Made by a program: the position numbers and the translations under genes
Notes under the pieces: model-generated
The model's input: the letters and a program-made list of their open reading frames with translations, nothing else
Databases searched by the model: none
Told to the model about the DNA's origin: nothing
Part shown: piece after piece, positions 1-11,413 of the stretch
Numbering within the stretch: position 1 is the stretch's first letter
How the letters are laid out: each line of letters opens with the position of its first letter
Source: Dendrolimus kikuchii
Taxonomy: Eukaryota; Arthropoda; Insecta; Lepidoptera; Lasiocampidae
Assembly (NCBI GenBank): GCA_019925095.2
Contig: CM034392.1
Span: forward strand, 6,584,887 to 6,648,886
Direction of reading: 5' to 3'
DNA length: 64,000 nucleotides

Positions 1-31
1 TAGACATGGTTTTTTACATTTCTATTAATAG

Positions 32-3000
32 GCCCACCGACCCCAACACTGCCCTCGTCCCCCAAAAATAAAACATGGAAGGGTCGCATGGCGAAGCAGC
101 TGCGGCGGATGCACGGCGGAGCGGCGAGCGCGGCGGCCACCACCCCGGCGGCGTCCGGCTGGCTCGGGGCGCCCCTGGAGAGGTGTCCGCACGACCCGGC
201 CCATCCCTACGTACCACGCGCGGTCACATTGCCCGCACACGCCGTTGAGGTAAGAAGCCGTTCCTATATATTTTAGCCAGGTGGTAAGGTTTATTCGCGC
301 GTCTAGATGGCTACCATCCCTGGTCTAAAGTGAGCCGCCATAACAATCTTAAGCTATATGTTCTGGCATCCAAGGCTTGGAACCAATTTATAATTAACCG
401 GTTTAAATCACTTATAACCGGTTTTAGTCAATTACCTTGTTCAGAGTGTAAACTTTAAAAGAGAAGAGAAATAAAAGAGAAAATATGAACCTGAATTGAC
501 CTGTTTATACCGCATGAATTACTTTCTCATTCTATCTCTCTCAACATGTGTTTGTGTGCGACTGAAAACTTGCTTTCCACCATAGATGTGTTTTGAAGAT
601 GTTTTCTTTTATTGCTAAAGCACAGCAGACAGGCTGACGACCCAACTGTGATGGAAAGTGTTTACCGTCGCCTATGGACATTAGCAATGCTGGAGGTGCT
701 GCCAAGGTGCTGCTGGCCTTGAAGGAGAAACTAGAACCTGGCCTCTGATGCCAGAACACAACTTAAAGTTGTTATAGCGGCATACTCTAGACCAGGAGTG
801 GTTGGCATCCAGTCGGGCAAATGCCCTACCACCCGGCTGTGGGTTGGTTTTGTCGCCTTTTACGACAGGTAAAAAAACAGCCGCAGGAAATTATATCCTT
901 TCTCCGTTCCTGCACCAATAAAATAATGATAAGATGTGGGGCAAAAACCTGTTTATTCAACAAAAACTATTTAACAAAATTTTTTTACCACAAACCGTTT
1001 GATTCAGGCTAAAGTTAAAACCGAATAGAAAAGTTTCTATGTACTTAGGCTGTAACCGGTTCCTTTTTTACCGGTTTCCAAGCCCTGCCGGTATCAGTGG
1101 CCAGGTTCCAGTTTCCATTATATATGATGAGTATAATTTTAAACAATAACAAAAAACATGTATTCGAAATGAACAATACAATTCAAAAAATTTAATATGT
1201 ATATTCGAAACCAACGTTTCCATATTCATTTCATAATATTTTTATTATGAAAAATAAGTTTATGAAATTATAATTTCACTTCTTCATGTACAGTTTAATA
1301 GAATTATGTCAGGATTCAAGATGTAACATTGTAGTAATTCTAATTGAATGTCGACAATTTCTATGAAAATCTGTTAATATACAAAATGGTAAAAAGGAAC
1401 AAATAAAGTATCAAACAAACAGACTTTTTTTTACCTGCACTGTTCCAGACATATAATCTATCTTTGTGCCAAATTTCATCCGGATCGATTCAGCCGTTCT
1501 GGCGTGATTGAATCCAAACTTTCGCATTTATAATTTTAGTATAGAATTATAGATATATGTAATAAAATATAGGTAGCGTAATTTCTTTGCTATATACGAG
1601 TAGCTTGTGATCGTATTTATACTAGTTGACAGCTTTAGTTGCCTGATGTGCCTTATTTACAAAAGGTCGTATTTAGATATTTAAAAGTGAAAAATACATT
1701 GTTAATTTAATGCGGGATATATTCACGTCTATAAAGCAAAAATTGTATTTCAGGCATATGGCCTTCGCACAGTAGGCGTGTACAGGGTGCCAGGCAATGC
1801 GGCAGGCGTGGCCGCATTGGCCGCCGCCATGGACCGCGGCGAGCCCCCGCCGGAGGGCGACGCGCGTTGGGCCGACGTCCACGTGGCGTCGAGCCTACTC
1901 AAAGCTTACTTGAGAAGGCTGCCCGATCCCCTTCTCACTGCTGAGCTATACCCCTCCTTTATTGGTGAGTTATACATGTTAAACCTAGCCATTATTAAAT
2001 GAATAAACATTCTGATGGAATATAAGGCAACAAGAAATTAGTAGTGAAAATTTTATAAGGAACAGCAATGAATTCAAAATTTATTTCTACAAGTAAATTA
2101 GATTTTAAAAAATTCTAAATAAATCCTGGGCATTTAAAATAGTCTTAATTAATTCCCACATCTTAAGTATTAATTCCCACATACAATGTTATTTTAGAAA
2201 GACTGATTCCTCTATTAAGTTTCCCTTATACGACAACTACTGTAAAAAGCAGCCAAATCCGAAAAGTTTTGGACAAATCTGGATTGATGGATGGATAGTA
2301 AAAGTAGCGGCGATAAAATTAAACAAGCATGAAAAAACGTTTTTACTAAATTTTATGTCCTGAGAAACAAAAAAGCTGTCTTAAACTTTGGGACGATACA
2401 TGCACAACATGAAAATGTGGTCAGTATTTTACAAAGGTTCTCCATCAATAATGATATATTTAGGACAACTTATGTTTGTTTTAAGTATTCCGTAATTAAT
2501 TTCTTCTACTTTATTTTTAACTTTTTTTCAGCCGCCGATCGCTCTCCAGACAGAGCTCGCGAGCTACGACGTCTAGTTCACGCCTTACCCGAGGCACATT
2601 ACGAGACATTGAAATACCTTATCCAACATTTGCGAAGAGTGGTCGAACATTCAGCCTTCAATAAAATGGAGGCGAGAAACTTGGCCATCGTGTTTGGGCC
2701 AACGTTGGTGCGCGCGGCCAGCGACGACATGCTGACCATGGTCAACGATATGTCCAGCCAGTGTAGGATCATCGAATCCTTCTTGACACATGTGAGTATA
2801 TAACTTTCTACAGCCCCTTGTCATATTAATATTCGGTATGATGTAAATGATTTTAAATATTGTACTTACTAATATCTTATACTCTGTGTCTGATGTTCCG
2901 AACTCTCAAATATAAGTTAGGATAATTCAATTTATTCTATTTTTTTCATTTTACAAATCGTCAAGAAGGAACAAGTAAAAATTCAAAATTGAACTCATTT

Positions 3001-6000
3001 TCATATTCATAAATTAGTAATAATTTTATCTGATGATAAATTCTTCAATTGCTATGTTAACTATTTAAGTTATGTTAAAATATTACATGGTTAATTTCTG
3101 TCTCTCAATTTGGATGAATCAACCAAAGTGATCCATATAAACATAAAATTGACCCATTCAATGTCATTGAACACCGTCGTGTCCTATAATGACATCGAAG
3201 TATCCATTACCCACTTGCTTGTTCGCATATATTCATTCAGCTGTATCTAAAATATTCGTAATTTTTGTTATGTGATACTGTAAGATATAAAACATGTTGA
3301 AAAAATGATATTTTATCCGTTTGCAGTACGATTGGTATTTCGAGGAGGAGGAGGGTGACCCTCCCGTGGACCCCCCGCCCTCCGCCGAAGAGCTGTCCCC
3401 GGCGCCAGCGCCCTCTCGCGACCTGCTCATACACAACGTTAAAAAAATTGAAGGTAAATGACTCGTAAAACCATCGTGCGGAATATACTTTGCACTACGG
3501 TCAAATGCATCATAGTGGAGACGAGATTTGAACCAGGACGGTTATGCAGCCATCTCTACTAAAATATGTACCTATATCTTAACAATATCTACGTAAACAT
3601 ATTGATAAAACGCTATCTATTAAAGCATTTGTAAGCCCAGGCAGGCCTTCATTAAATAAACAAAATTAAATAAAAATAGTCACTTTCTGTGTCGGTCTAC
3701 ATATCCGCTAACTCCTCCTAAACTACGCAACAGATTTTTAAACTTTCACCATCAGTTAGCTAACTGTCCACTCAAGGTTTATATATATGAAAAACCTAAT
3801 TTTATGTTTATGTATGTAAAATAAAGCTACTTCGTAGGAATTAAACTTAGGCGTAGCCGCGAGAAAACCTCTACTATAATAATAAGTGTACATAGTTTTG
3901 AACTAAATAAATTTAAGCATAATTTTTTTCATATTTAAGTATTTTTAAATTTATTTTAACAACAACTTTAAAGCAAAAACAATCCGTAACTCGCAGGCAA
4001 AGACGTGTCAACCCGCGACATAGTCTCCTCGATAATATCGGCCGCGAACCGCAAGATCCAACGCAAGCCGCGCTCGAAGCCGTCCGCGGACAAGAAGTGG
4101 TCGGAGCCAGATAAGAACAGGACGGAGATATCCCCCGGCGGCTCCCCCCCGAACTCGCCCCTCACCTCGCCCCCCGCGCACCTCACCACCTCCCTGGCGG
4201 AGTACGACGGCCTACCGCACAGGTTCACCAGGCAGCACGAAGGGGTTAATAAGTAAGTTGTTTTTAATGCCATAAAATATGTCTCCAATCTGTACACCAA
4301 TTTGATGATGATGATGTAATTAGAACTCCTATAATTGAGGGAAATATGTAAAAAAAGAGTGAGTCGTGGTAGCGTAATGGCTAGTGCACGCGTCCCAAAC
4401 TCAGAGGGCGCGGGTTCGATCCTGGCCGGACCGCATGCACCACTTAGTCAGTTTTCTGATCTAATGTGCATATTCTTACAATTACCACGTGCTAATAACG
4501 GTGAAGGAAAACATCGTGATGCAACCTGCACATCGAGATAACCGATGTGTCAAACCTGCCAAGCCGCCTTGGACAAGCGTGGCCGGTATACGTCCGTTCC
4601 CCCTATAATGGGAGGCCCGAGCCCAGCAGTGGGACATTTATGGGCTGATATTATTTATATATGTAGAAAAAGGGAACAATAAAATATAGAAACCAGCCAT
4701 TGGACTATTGTTTTGTTACCGATAGTCGATTTGACTATTAATCCCAGCCTAGGGTCTTCTGGGAGAGACCTCTTAAGTGATGAGGCCGCTTGCTATAAGA
4801 TCGTAATGTTTCTTATCATTCTATTTTGGACATAACCGTACTTTAATTTCGCATAATACATATTTAGCTTTATTTTTGGGATAAATAGAGATGCTAGGGA
4901 TTATAAATGCCGTATGTTATAAAGTATTGTTAGTCTAAAGACGGTACGCGCAATAGTTGACATACGTAATATTTACACATTGAATGTTCATTTCGAACAA
5001 AGTATTTTACAGTATGTAATATCTGGTTTTATTTTCAGAATTGAAATAGAAGCGATGACAGCGCTGGGCCGCGGTCGCCAAGAGCTCTCGCGGCATACAC
5101 ATGCGCTTACCAACTTCTCCATTGACGGTAAGCAAAACAAAACGATATTTATAATATTTAGTACAACGAAAATATAATGATTTTGATATGTAGGCTGCCT
5201 CGCTTGTATGTTATTTTTGTCACTATAGTGCAAGTTCAGTAGGTTACTAAAAATTATAAAAATCAATTTGTTTGAATCGTGTAGTTTATTTAAATGACAG
5301 TTTGTTTACAATGTTCACATATGTTAAGGCCTAAAACGGTCCGATCGACGCTGTTGTATAAGATCATTCAATGTCTCAATATTATTTGCATCCCACAATT
5401 TTATTCGGCTCGAAGGACCAAATAGACTAATCTACATATAGAAATAGATTATCTACATGCACCAATCAATTCTTATTTATCAGTGACAATAATTAATAAA
5501 TACCCTTGCTGTTTATTTCTTGTTATGTATTTTATATAAAAAGTGTCTACTATTTGCCCCAATAGGTGTCCAGTACTGACGTCAGAGAGTAGACACAGCA
5601 ATCCCTTTCTTTTGTCCACACTAAAAGGTATAGGAATGTGAGCGTGCGTGTTGCAAGTGTGTGCGTAAACGCGAACGGCTATAACAAAAGAAATAAACCA
5701 ATCATTCGTTTACATGTGATCTTTAAAACGCACCGTGTTAGAGTGTACGTGTATCTACGAACATAAGTAATACAAACATTCGACGAATAGATGTGAACAA
5801 ATATTGCAATAATAAACTAACGCTTATGTCGGCGGCTGTTGACAGCACGGCTTCGCATATTCGCACGTCGTCAAAGTCGACGCGAAGTCATCGCCAGCAT
5901 TACGAACATGCTATCAGTCATCCATCATTACTGTCTAACAACGCAAATATTCTATAACACGCTTAAGTTATTCGTGTTTAACCTTCGCCACTACGCCGAC

Positions 6001-7253
6001 AGTTGCCTAGATGAGTCTTTCATAATTTACTATATATACATTATTTCGTAACGTACTTTTAAGTACTTTTTTCATACATTTCACACCCCATTTAGTTCTC
6101 TTCCCTGACAAAATTAACAACCACTAGCAATTTTAGTACCCATCAAGATTTCTCATGTTATAAATTTATAGATAAATATGTTACAGAAATATAGTAAATT
6201 ATGAAATCGTCGCGTACTAAGGGTGGAGTTTAAATGAAGGTCATATTTGTTTTAGGAACCGGAGACTTGGTGTCATCTCTGACGAGTACGTTCGACCAGA
6301 AGTTGAGGACGCTGAACAACTCGTCGCCGTTGGACGACGGCAGCATCCCTTACGCAGACGAGGGGCTGGACGAACACGGGGAGCACGAAGGGGGCAAGTC
6401 GAGCGTCAGCTCGCCCTCGGAGGGGAGCCTACGCAGTGAAGGGGGCGAGAGGGGCGAGCGGGTGTCGCCCGCCATCAGGGCGCACGAGCTGAAGGCGGCG
6501 TGGCTGGCGCGCGACCACCGCCACTCGTCCAGTAGCAGCAACGACGAGGCGGACGGGCGCGCGTGGCCGTCGACCCGCCACCGGCCCCCGCGCGACGACG
6601 GCGACGACTCCGAGAAGGAGAACTGCATCATTCCAAAAAAGGCCACCCACGACGAGGCGAGCGACGAGAAGGACGTCGACACCAGGTCGCAGAACTCGGC
6701 CGGCGAACTCATGCCAGACAACGATAAGACGATCGAGCGGGCGCTCTACCCGACCTACAACGGCGTCCGCGCGAGCCAAGAGTGCGGCAAGCGGAACAGC
6801 GCTGCACTCGAGCGCGAACCGGACGCGGCGGGCAAGAGGGATCATGACATCGAATACGCAAAGCTTAAACGATCAGAGTCGCTGAACAGGGAGAACGAGC
6901 GCGGCGAGACGCGCGTGCTTCGCTCCGAGAGTCTCAACTGCAGAGTGGAGCGGCTGCAGCGATCCGAGTCGCTCAACAAGGGGGAGCGCCTGAGCAAGCT
7001 CGAGAAGGGCGAGTGGAACGTGGTCCGGCGACGAGAGTCCGGAGCGTGGCGTTCGACCAAGCTGAAAAGGAAGAACGGAATGCCCGAGAGAGGGATCAAG
7101 CGACGGCACACGGTCGGCGGCACGAAGGACTTCGACAAGGACGGGTGGAGCGCCCGGCACACGCGCACCTCCTCGCCCGACCTGACGGCCAGCGGCGTGT
7201 GGCCCACGCCCCTTGTGCCCCCGCCGCGGCCCCCGCTCGAGTCCCACGTCTGA
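32..7253 (+). CDS. RhoGAP19D: RhoGAP protein, ARHGAP21/23 (RhoGAP19D) type, 3' part
   Basis: GTPase-activating protein for Rho-family GTPases, incomplete at the 5' end. Seven exons: 32-249, 1754-1964, 2532-2791, 3327-3453, 3997-4252, 5039-5127 and 6256-7253 (stop TGA). All phases close and give 718 residues. The first visible exon carries KTWKGRMAKQLRRM and the APLERCP lead-in to the GAP fold. Exon two has GVYRVPG, whose Arg (codon 1784-1786) is the expected catalytic arginine finger. Exon three has KMEARNLAIVFGPTLVR, the conserved Lys/Asn face of the GAP pocket. The YDWYFEEEE end and the later ISTRD/DLVSSLTSTFDQKL blocks fit ARHGAP21/23 better than other RhoGAPs. The last exon is GC-rich, unlike its surroundings, and encodes a charged, probably disordered tail with three RSESLN motifs and KRRHTVGGTKDF. 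The N-terminal PDZ and PH domains expected for this family would lie off the left edge. The family call is strong; one-to-one orthology with the fly gene is inferred. Confidence 0.9.
285..370 (-). repeat. repeat family A, left half of a split copy
   Basis: Reverse orientation. It contains the TGGCTACCATCCCTGGTCTA and CCGCCATAACAATCTTAAG segments also seen at 18860-18905. The copy continues at 1088 on the other side of the hAT-like element. Confidence 0.55.
371..1087. mobile_element. hAT-like element with 8-bp target duplication
   Basis: The ends are inverted: CAAGGCTTGGAACC at 371 and, on the other strand from 1087, CAGGGCTTGGAAACC. Both ends continue into ACCGGTT-rich sequence. The flanks are CTGGCATC (363-370) and CCGGTATC (1088-1095), which match at 6 of 8 bases with both differences transitions, so this is an aged 8-bp target duplication as hAT elements make. 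The element splits a reverse family A repeat. It contains no transposase reading frame. Confidence 0.6.
560..925 (+). repeat. repeat family A, forward copy
   Basis: Interspersed repeat of about 320 bp, recognised by CCTATGGACATT, AGAACCTGGCC, CAGAACACAACTTAAAG, ACCAGG.GTGG and CTTTCTCCGTTCCTGCACC in order. Nearly full copies lie at 41515-41815 and 44108-44428, and partial ones at 285, 1088, 18835, 22899, 30490 and 53640. No coding capacity is visible. The transposon class is unknown to me. Confidence 0.6.
1088..1130 (-). repeat. repeat family A, right piece of a split copy
   Basis: GTGGCCAGGTTCCAGT continues the reverse copy interrupted at 370. The same order is uninterrupted at 18910-18940. 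Confidence 0.5.
1965..6255 (+). other. RhoGAP introns 2-6 (between listed exons)
   Basis: The non-coding parts are 1965-2531, 2792-3326, 3454-3996, 4253-5038 and 5128-6255. All have GT-AG ends. The only element I recognise is the SINE at 4356-4652. The rest is AT-rich with nothing supportable. In the last intron, 5836-5950 has open frames after an AG. It could be a skipped exon, but the evidence is too weak to call. Confidence 0.6.
4356..4652 (+). mobile_element. tRNA-derived SINE, full copy
   Basis: The head looks like a tRNA gene: an A-box-like TGGTAGCGTAATGGCTAGTG, then the B-box GGTTCGATCC about 45 bases later. The body includes GTGAAGGAAAACATCGTGATG, and the tail is GGGAGGCCCGAGCCCAGCAG then TGGGACATTTATGGGC, running into an AT-rich end. 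Related copies are at 42262-42545 (reverse, complete) and 9747-9915 (reverse, lacking the tRNA head). The tail style is typical of Lepidoptera. It is not a functional tRNA: no cloverleaf acceptor stem closes. Confidence 0.8.
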
Positions 7254-9560
7254 CCCCAACACTCGCATTCCCTGTAAGCGCCGACAGGCGGATCGAGACT
7301 CATCTCGCGCATGCCCACTTGGACTTCGACCGGTAGAAGCGTAATTCCCTTCTTGACAATTGCAGTGAACTCCGCGACTCAGAGCCGAGTCCTCATATTC
7401 GCCAATCAACGGCAACCCCGTCGGAAATGCGAACACATTGAAAAGTAAACTATTTTTTTTTCATACCTTTAATTGGTGTCTACTCGAGTGGTGCTTTTTT
7501 GTTTTATAGACTTTTGTGCTAACCCGAAGTTTTAGTTTTGGACATATTAGCGAAATTGTAATATCAAAATCATACAAACGAGTCTGATGTATGTTTACGG
7601 CCCACTTCAATACTAACAGTACGAAACTTTCATGTCGAGAGAGGCTATTAATTTGATTCAATTCAATTGACTGAATAGATTAGGTCACAAATATCTATCT
7701 ATATATTATAACTATTACGAATAAATAAAATACTCAAGAATTTATGTCGTAGCATGTTGAGAGTAAAATATACTCCATGCATATTATCAGAACGTTATCC
7801 GTGTTGACTATAGAAAAAAATATAGGTTAATATAGTATGTATAAAAATTGAAAAGCAAATTTTAATATTGATTCAGAAAATACGAATTGAGCAGTGCAAT
7901 AACATTAAAAACGCGTGGTTATAAAGAGAAAAATTGGTTTTAATGAAATTTTATTAGTGGAATTGGAGAAGAACAGAGCTCACTAAACAATGCCAAAGAA
8001 TGATTTATGAAACTGAAATATTATTTTCGACAGAAATGCATGCGCGGAGCGTATTTGAGCGAAGGTGCGAATCGGTGATCGGAATGCAAGGATTGAGATG
8101 CTATCAACGAAACATACATAAGACCCAAATCAAGGATATTAAACATGCAAACGAACATAAATAATGCATACGAAAATTGTTCCATATCTCTACATAATCG
8201 TAGAAAAACTCCCGATGTGTATTTGGAACTACCATTCACGGAGTAGTTTTGGGACAGAAAAGTGCAAAAAGCATAATATAATTAAAATTAGTGCTACTAG
8301 TACGTAGTTAGTTCAGACTATGAGATGTTATTATAAATGGTGCGTATGGGCGGAATATTAGTGATAAAAGCCCCCATCGGAGCTAAAGTTACGACCACAC
8401 TATTAAAAACACCACTTAGCTGTAAGTAATCATTTTAAGGAAATATTGTTAGTTATTTTGAAGTTCATTGTAGAGATTATTGAGATCGAATGAATAAATT
8501 CTAATGATATGCGAACATCACCTACTTGCCTTTGCAATAGATGTAGCAAATTCGAATTATATGCACAATTCTCAATTGTATTAAATAATAGGTACTTACA
8601 TATTTCTATCAATTATAGTTACCTTACGTCACTCGATTTAAATGGTAATAGAAATTATATCGATATTAAAATATTATTTTAACATAAAATATCGAATATA
8701 TTGACAGAGTATGTGTAGATTAAAAATATTTTGACTTCATTGTAATGATGTTTGAAGATGTAAATAAATGCAATATCTAACGGTAATTATAATAAAGTAT
8801 ATGAAGTAGCGTGTCCTCGTAAAGCGACTAACTGACTTTATAATAACATTATATTTCAGTGATAATAATAAAAGTGATCCCTGTTTAGCTTTGTATAAAT
8901 TGTACATTTATTTTGATTAATTTATATTAAATTTGTTATCGTAGCTTTGTTGAATGCAATTATTTTTTATTGTTTTGTTTATCAAAGAGAAGTATTTTTA
9001 GGCTAAATTCAATTGTTATTTATTTTGTGGAAACTGAAAAACGTGATTTGGCACAATTTTCTTTTTTTTAAATTGTAATATTATCTTTGTAAATACTTTC
9101 GTCGGCAATGAAGACGTTTTTAGATATTCTTTCTTTAAACTTTTTTGAAAATTTTATACCATCTTTACGTTAAGACGATCTCAAGTTTGTTGAATGTTTG
9201 CAAAGCGTTCCTTTTAAAGTTTTATTTGTAAATATTAATTCAATGTAATGTGTAGGAACTGTGAATTTAATAATTTTACTGCATCATGTTGTAACGTAGT
9301 CTGTAGATGGCAGTAATGTCAACTTTAAGGATAAAAGACATGTCTCGGCGCGCGGCGTGGCTCGCCCGGAGCCACCTCCCAGAGATTTGTAATCATCAAA
9401 TATAAAAATATAATATTCATGTTCTTCGTGTAATCAGCTTTGAAATTCAAATAAACACCTTTAAAGACATTTTGCAAATATGGATCAATCCAGGTTTACA
9501 ATATTTGTCATTGTGTATATTTTGGAGCAATGGAAATAAAATATTGAATCAATATAAGGC
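7254..9560 (+). other. probable long 3' UTR of the RhoGAP gene
   Basis: AT-rich sequence without recognisable repeats, in contrast to everything to its right. Possible polyadenylation signals AATAAA occur early (7720-7729) and late (9535-9540). The lack of mobile elements up to about 9560 suggests a 3' UTR of up to 2.3 kb, but this is inference and the true cleavage site is not visible. Confidence 0.4.
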
Positions 9561-9592
9561 TCGTTTTCTTATAATCCAACTTGAATGCAAAG

Positions 9593-9716
9593 CCCGATTT
9601 ACATTTGCATTAGTTAAGTACTTCGTTAACTTGTAAATTAGTCCTTTTTATCGTATGGTCAGGCATCTCTTGTCAGTTTCGCAAGTTAACTACTTAACTA
9701 ATGCAACGTAAATTCC
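9593..9716. mobile_element. short MITE with GATTTACAT ends
   Basis: GATTTACATTTGCATTAGTT at the left is mirrored at the right by AACTAATGCAACGTAAAT, giving inverted arms of about 30 bp and a 124-bp element. Similar GATTTACATT ends occur at 17471-18154 and 55038-55216, so this is a family. Confidence 0.6.
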
Positions 9717-9746
9717 TATATATAGAAATATCTCAACTTAATAACA

Positions 9747-9915
9747 GCCCATAACCGTCCTGCGCTTGGGCCTCCGATTTGTAGGCAAAAGGACAGTATA
9801 CCCACCATGCTTGTGCAAGTCGTTTGGCGAGTTTGGACATCGGTTATAACGATGTGCAGGTTTCACCACGATTTTTTCCTTCACCGTTACGTTAGCACGT
9901 GATAATTTTGTAATT
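9747..9915 (-). mobile_element. SINE fragment lacking tRNA head
   Basis: Reverse copy of the SINE tail: GCGCTTGGGCCTCCGATT, AGGACAGTATACCC, CGATGTGCAGGTTTCACCAC and TTCCTTCACCGTTACG, in the reverse order of 4356-4652. The promoter boxes are missing, so it is 5'-truncated. Confidence 0.7.
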
Positions 9916-10184
9916 GAAGAATATTTCTCAACTTGTGCATATTGAATAGTTTAAACACGATCAAAGTCGTGTAAATCGACCTAAATGACGAAAACAGTGT
10001 GGAACAGAACTCTTCCTTGTGTCTCGATTTCACGCACTTGGCCAATTTTTAATTATATATGATCCAGGATTTAGTCTTGCGGATGCTCCAGCGAGTGCTC
10101 CATTAGATAGATACAAGTCTGTCCCGACATTAATATTGCTAGAAAAATGACCTAACATTTTTTATTTTGTCATTTTCAGTTTTA

Positions 10185-10359
10185 GGGCCGATTTTTCAAT
10201 CACCAGATAAAAGTTATTCTATAGAATAAAACACAACATGGGAACATTAAAAATGAAAGTTGTATGAATCAATAATTGAATTGTTTCACTTTTGAATTTA
10301 GTCCGGTTATAATTTATTCGACTGACTGCTTTTATCTAATGATGATTTTAAAACGGCCG
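10185..10359. mobile_element. Tourist/Harbinger-type MITE, TTA duplication
   Basis: The left end GGGCCGATTTTTCAATCA..AGATAAAAG is mirrored from the right end as CGGCCGTTTTAAAATCATC..AGATAAAAG. The flanks are TTA (10182-10184) and TTA (10360-10362). The 3-bp TWA target duplication is characteristic of PIF/Harbinger MITEs. A fragment with this end lies near 16061, and another end is at 59385-59437. Confidence 0.7.
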
Positions 10360-10499
10360 TTAAACTAATAAAAATTCTGTTATTCCACGATAACTGCTTT
10401 ATTAGATATATTTTTTGATAGGCAAGAAAAAACTCATTTGGACAAACTTTCTTCTAAAATTTTTAGACTAAAAATAATCAAACTAAATATATATTTATA

Positions 10500-11200
10500 T
10501 ATTATACACTAAAATTCTAAACATGCCGTGTCTGTACATTGAAGTTATTTAAAAAAAAACAACTGGATTAGACTATATAAACGATGAAGAAAAACGATGC
10601 ATTTTTTTGAGATTTCTTATCTGTTTGTTCGGGATTTACGTAAAAACAACTAGGCCGATTTCGATGCGGTTTTCGCTGGTCGATAGCTAGTTCTTAACAT
10701 AATATTTTCTTAAGTTTTCCCGACTAGTATACATAATAAAACGACGTTTTAGCGGTTTTAAGCGCGGTAATTCATTTCATTTTTATTATTCCGACGTTTC
10801 GGTCACTTTTCAGTAGGCGTGATCACGGAAGACAAAAGATGTCAAGTGTCAGTGGCTACTGAAAAATGGCCGAAACGTCGGATAATAAAAATAAAATAAA
10901 TTACCGCGCTTAAAACCGTTAAAACGTAGTTTTATTATAATTCTTAACCCTTAAACTCTGCGCTACTTTTTATCTTGGGAAACCCGTAGGATTTTTTTAG
11001 GAATGTTTTAAAATGGCCAGATTGAAATAAAAATCGAGTTTCAATGCGATTATTTCACTGAACGGTTCGGGTGTATAAAAATTGGTTCATTCCGACACAG
11101 TTTTCACTAAAACGATAGCTACGGTACTTTGTGCCCCAGGAATCCCGCGGGAATTTCAAGTTAAGCGTGGATGAAGTCGCGGGCAAATCTTAGTATATTA
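10500..11200 (-). repeat. repeat family D copy, interrupted
   Basis: Interspersed repeat with TCTGTTTGTTCGGGATTTAC, GGCCGATTTCGATG, AACTCTGCGCTACTTTTTAT and GATGAAGTCGCGGGC, in the same order as 52140-52550. Opposite-strand copies are at 22845-23345 and 30096-30452. The order is broken at 10699-10940 by a foldback insertion. Confidence 0.6.
10699..10940. mobile_element. foldback element with 8-bp duplication TTCTTAAC
   Basis: A 242-bp near-palindrome: AGCGGTTTTAAGCGCGGTAA and CCGACGTTTCGG on the left are mirrored by CCGAAACGTCGG and TTACCGCGCTTAAAACCG on the right. The flanks TTCTTAAC (10691-10698 and 10941-10948) are identical, and the host repeat (family D, compare 52335) has a single copy of that stretch. 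This is therefore an insertion with an 8-bp target duplication. A longer relative is at 57619-58156. No transposase is present. Confidence 0.75.
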
Positions 11201-11413
11201 TACAATATGAGCGATATATATGTTTAGTTCGATTTAAGACTATAAATAAGACAAAAAATATCATTTCTGAGTACTCCACTGTCGTTGACAGTCGGCAAAT
11301 CACATAAATTTGAACTATTCAGTTACACAAATCATGACATTAAACTAAGCTACTAAATACAAATTATTATTTTAATTATAAGATCTCTCGTCAGAATAGT
11401 GAGATAGAACCTA

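Larger units (their letters stand above)
250..1753 (+). other. RhoGAP intron filled by nested repeats
   Basis: This intron runs from GTAAGA at 250 to TTTCAG ending at 1753. Most of it is repeat: a reverse copy of repeat family A (285-370 and 1088-1130) is split by a hAT-like element (371-1087), which itself contains a forward family A copy. From about 1435 to 1550 there is a tail-like sequence (AAATTTCATCCGGATCGATT region) of a kind repeated widely in moth genomes. I could not assign that piece to a class. Confidence 0.6.

Noticed and set aside
4365..4435. Possible tRNA gene
   Set aside because: It has A- and B-box-like motifs but is the head of a SINE, with no acceptor stem closure and repeated copies.
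6350..7436. Antisense frames of 123-187 codons
   Set aside because: Shadows of the GC-rich last RhoGAP exon; no splice or family support.
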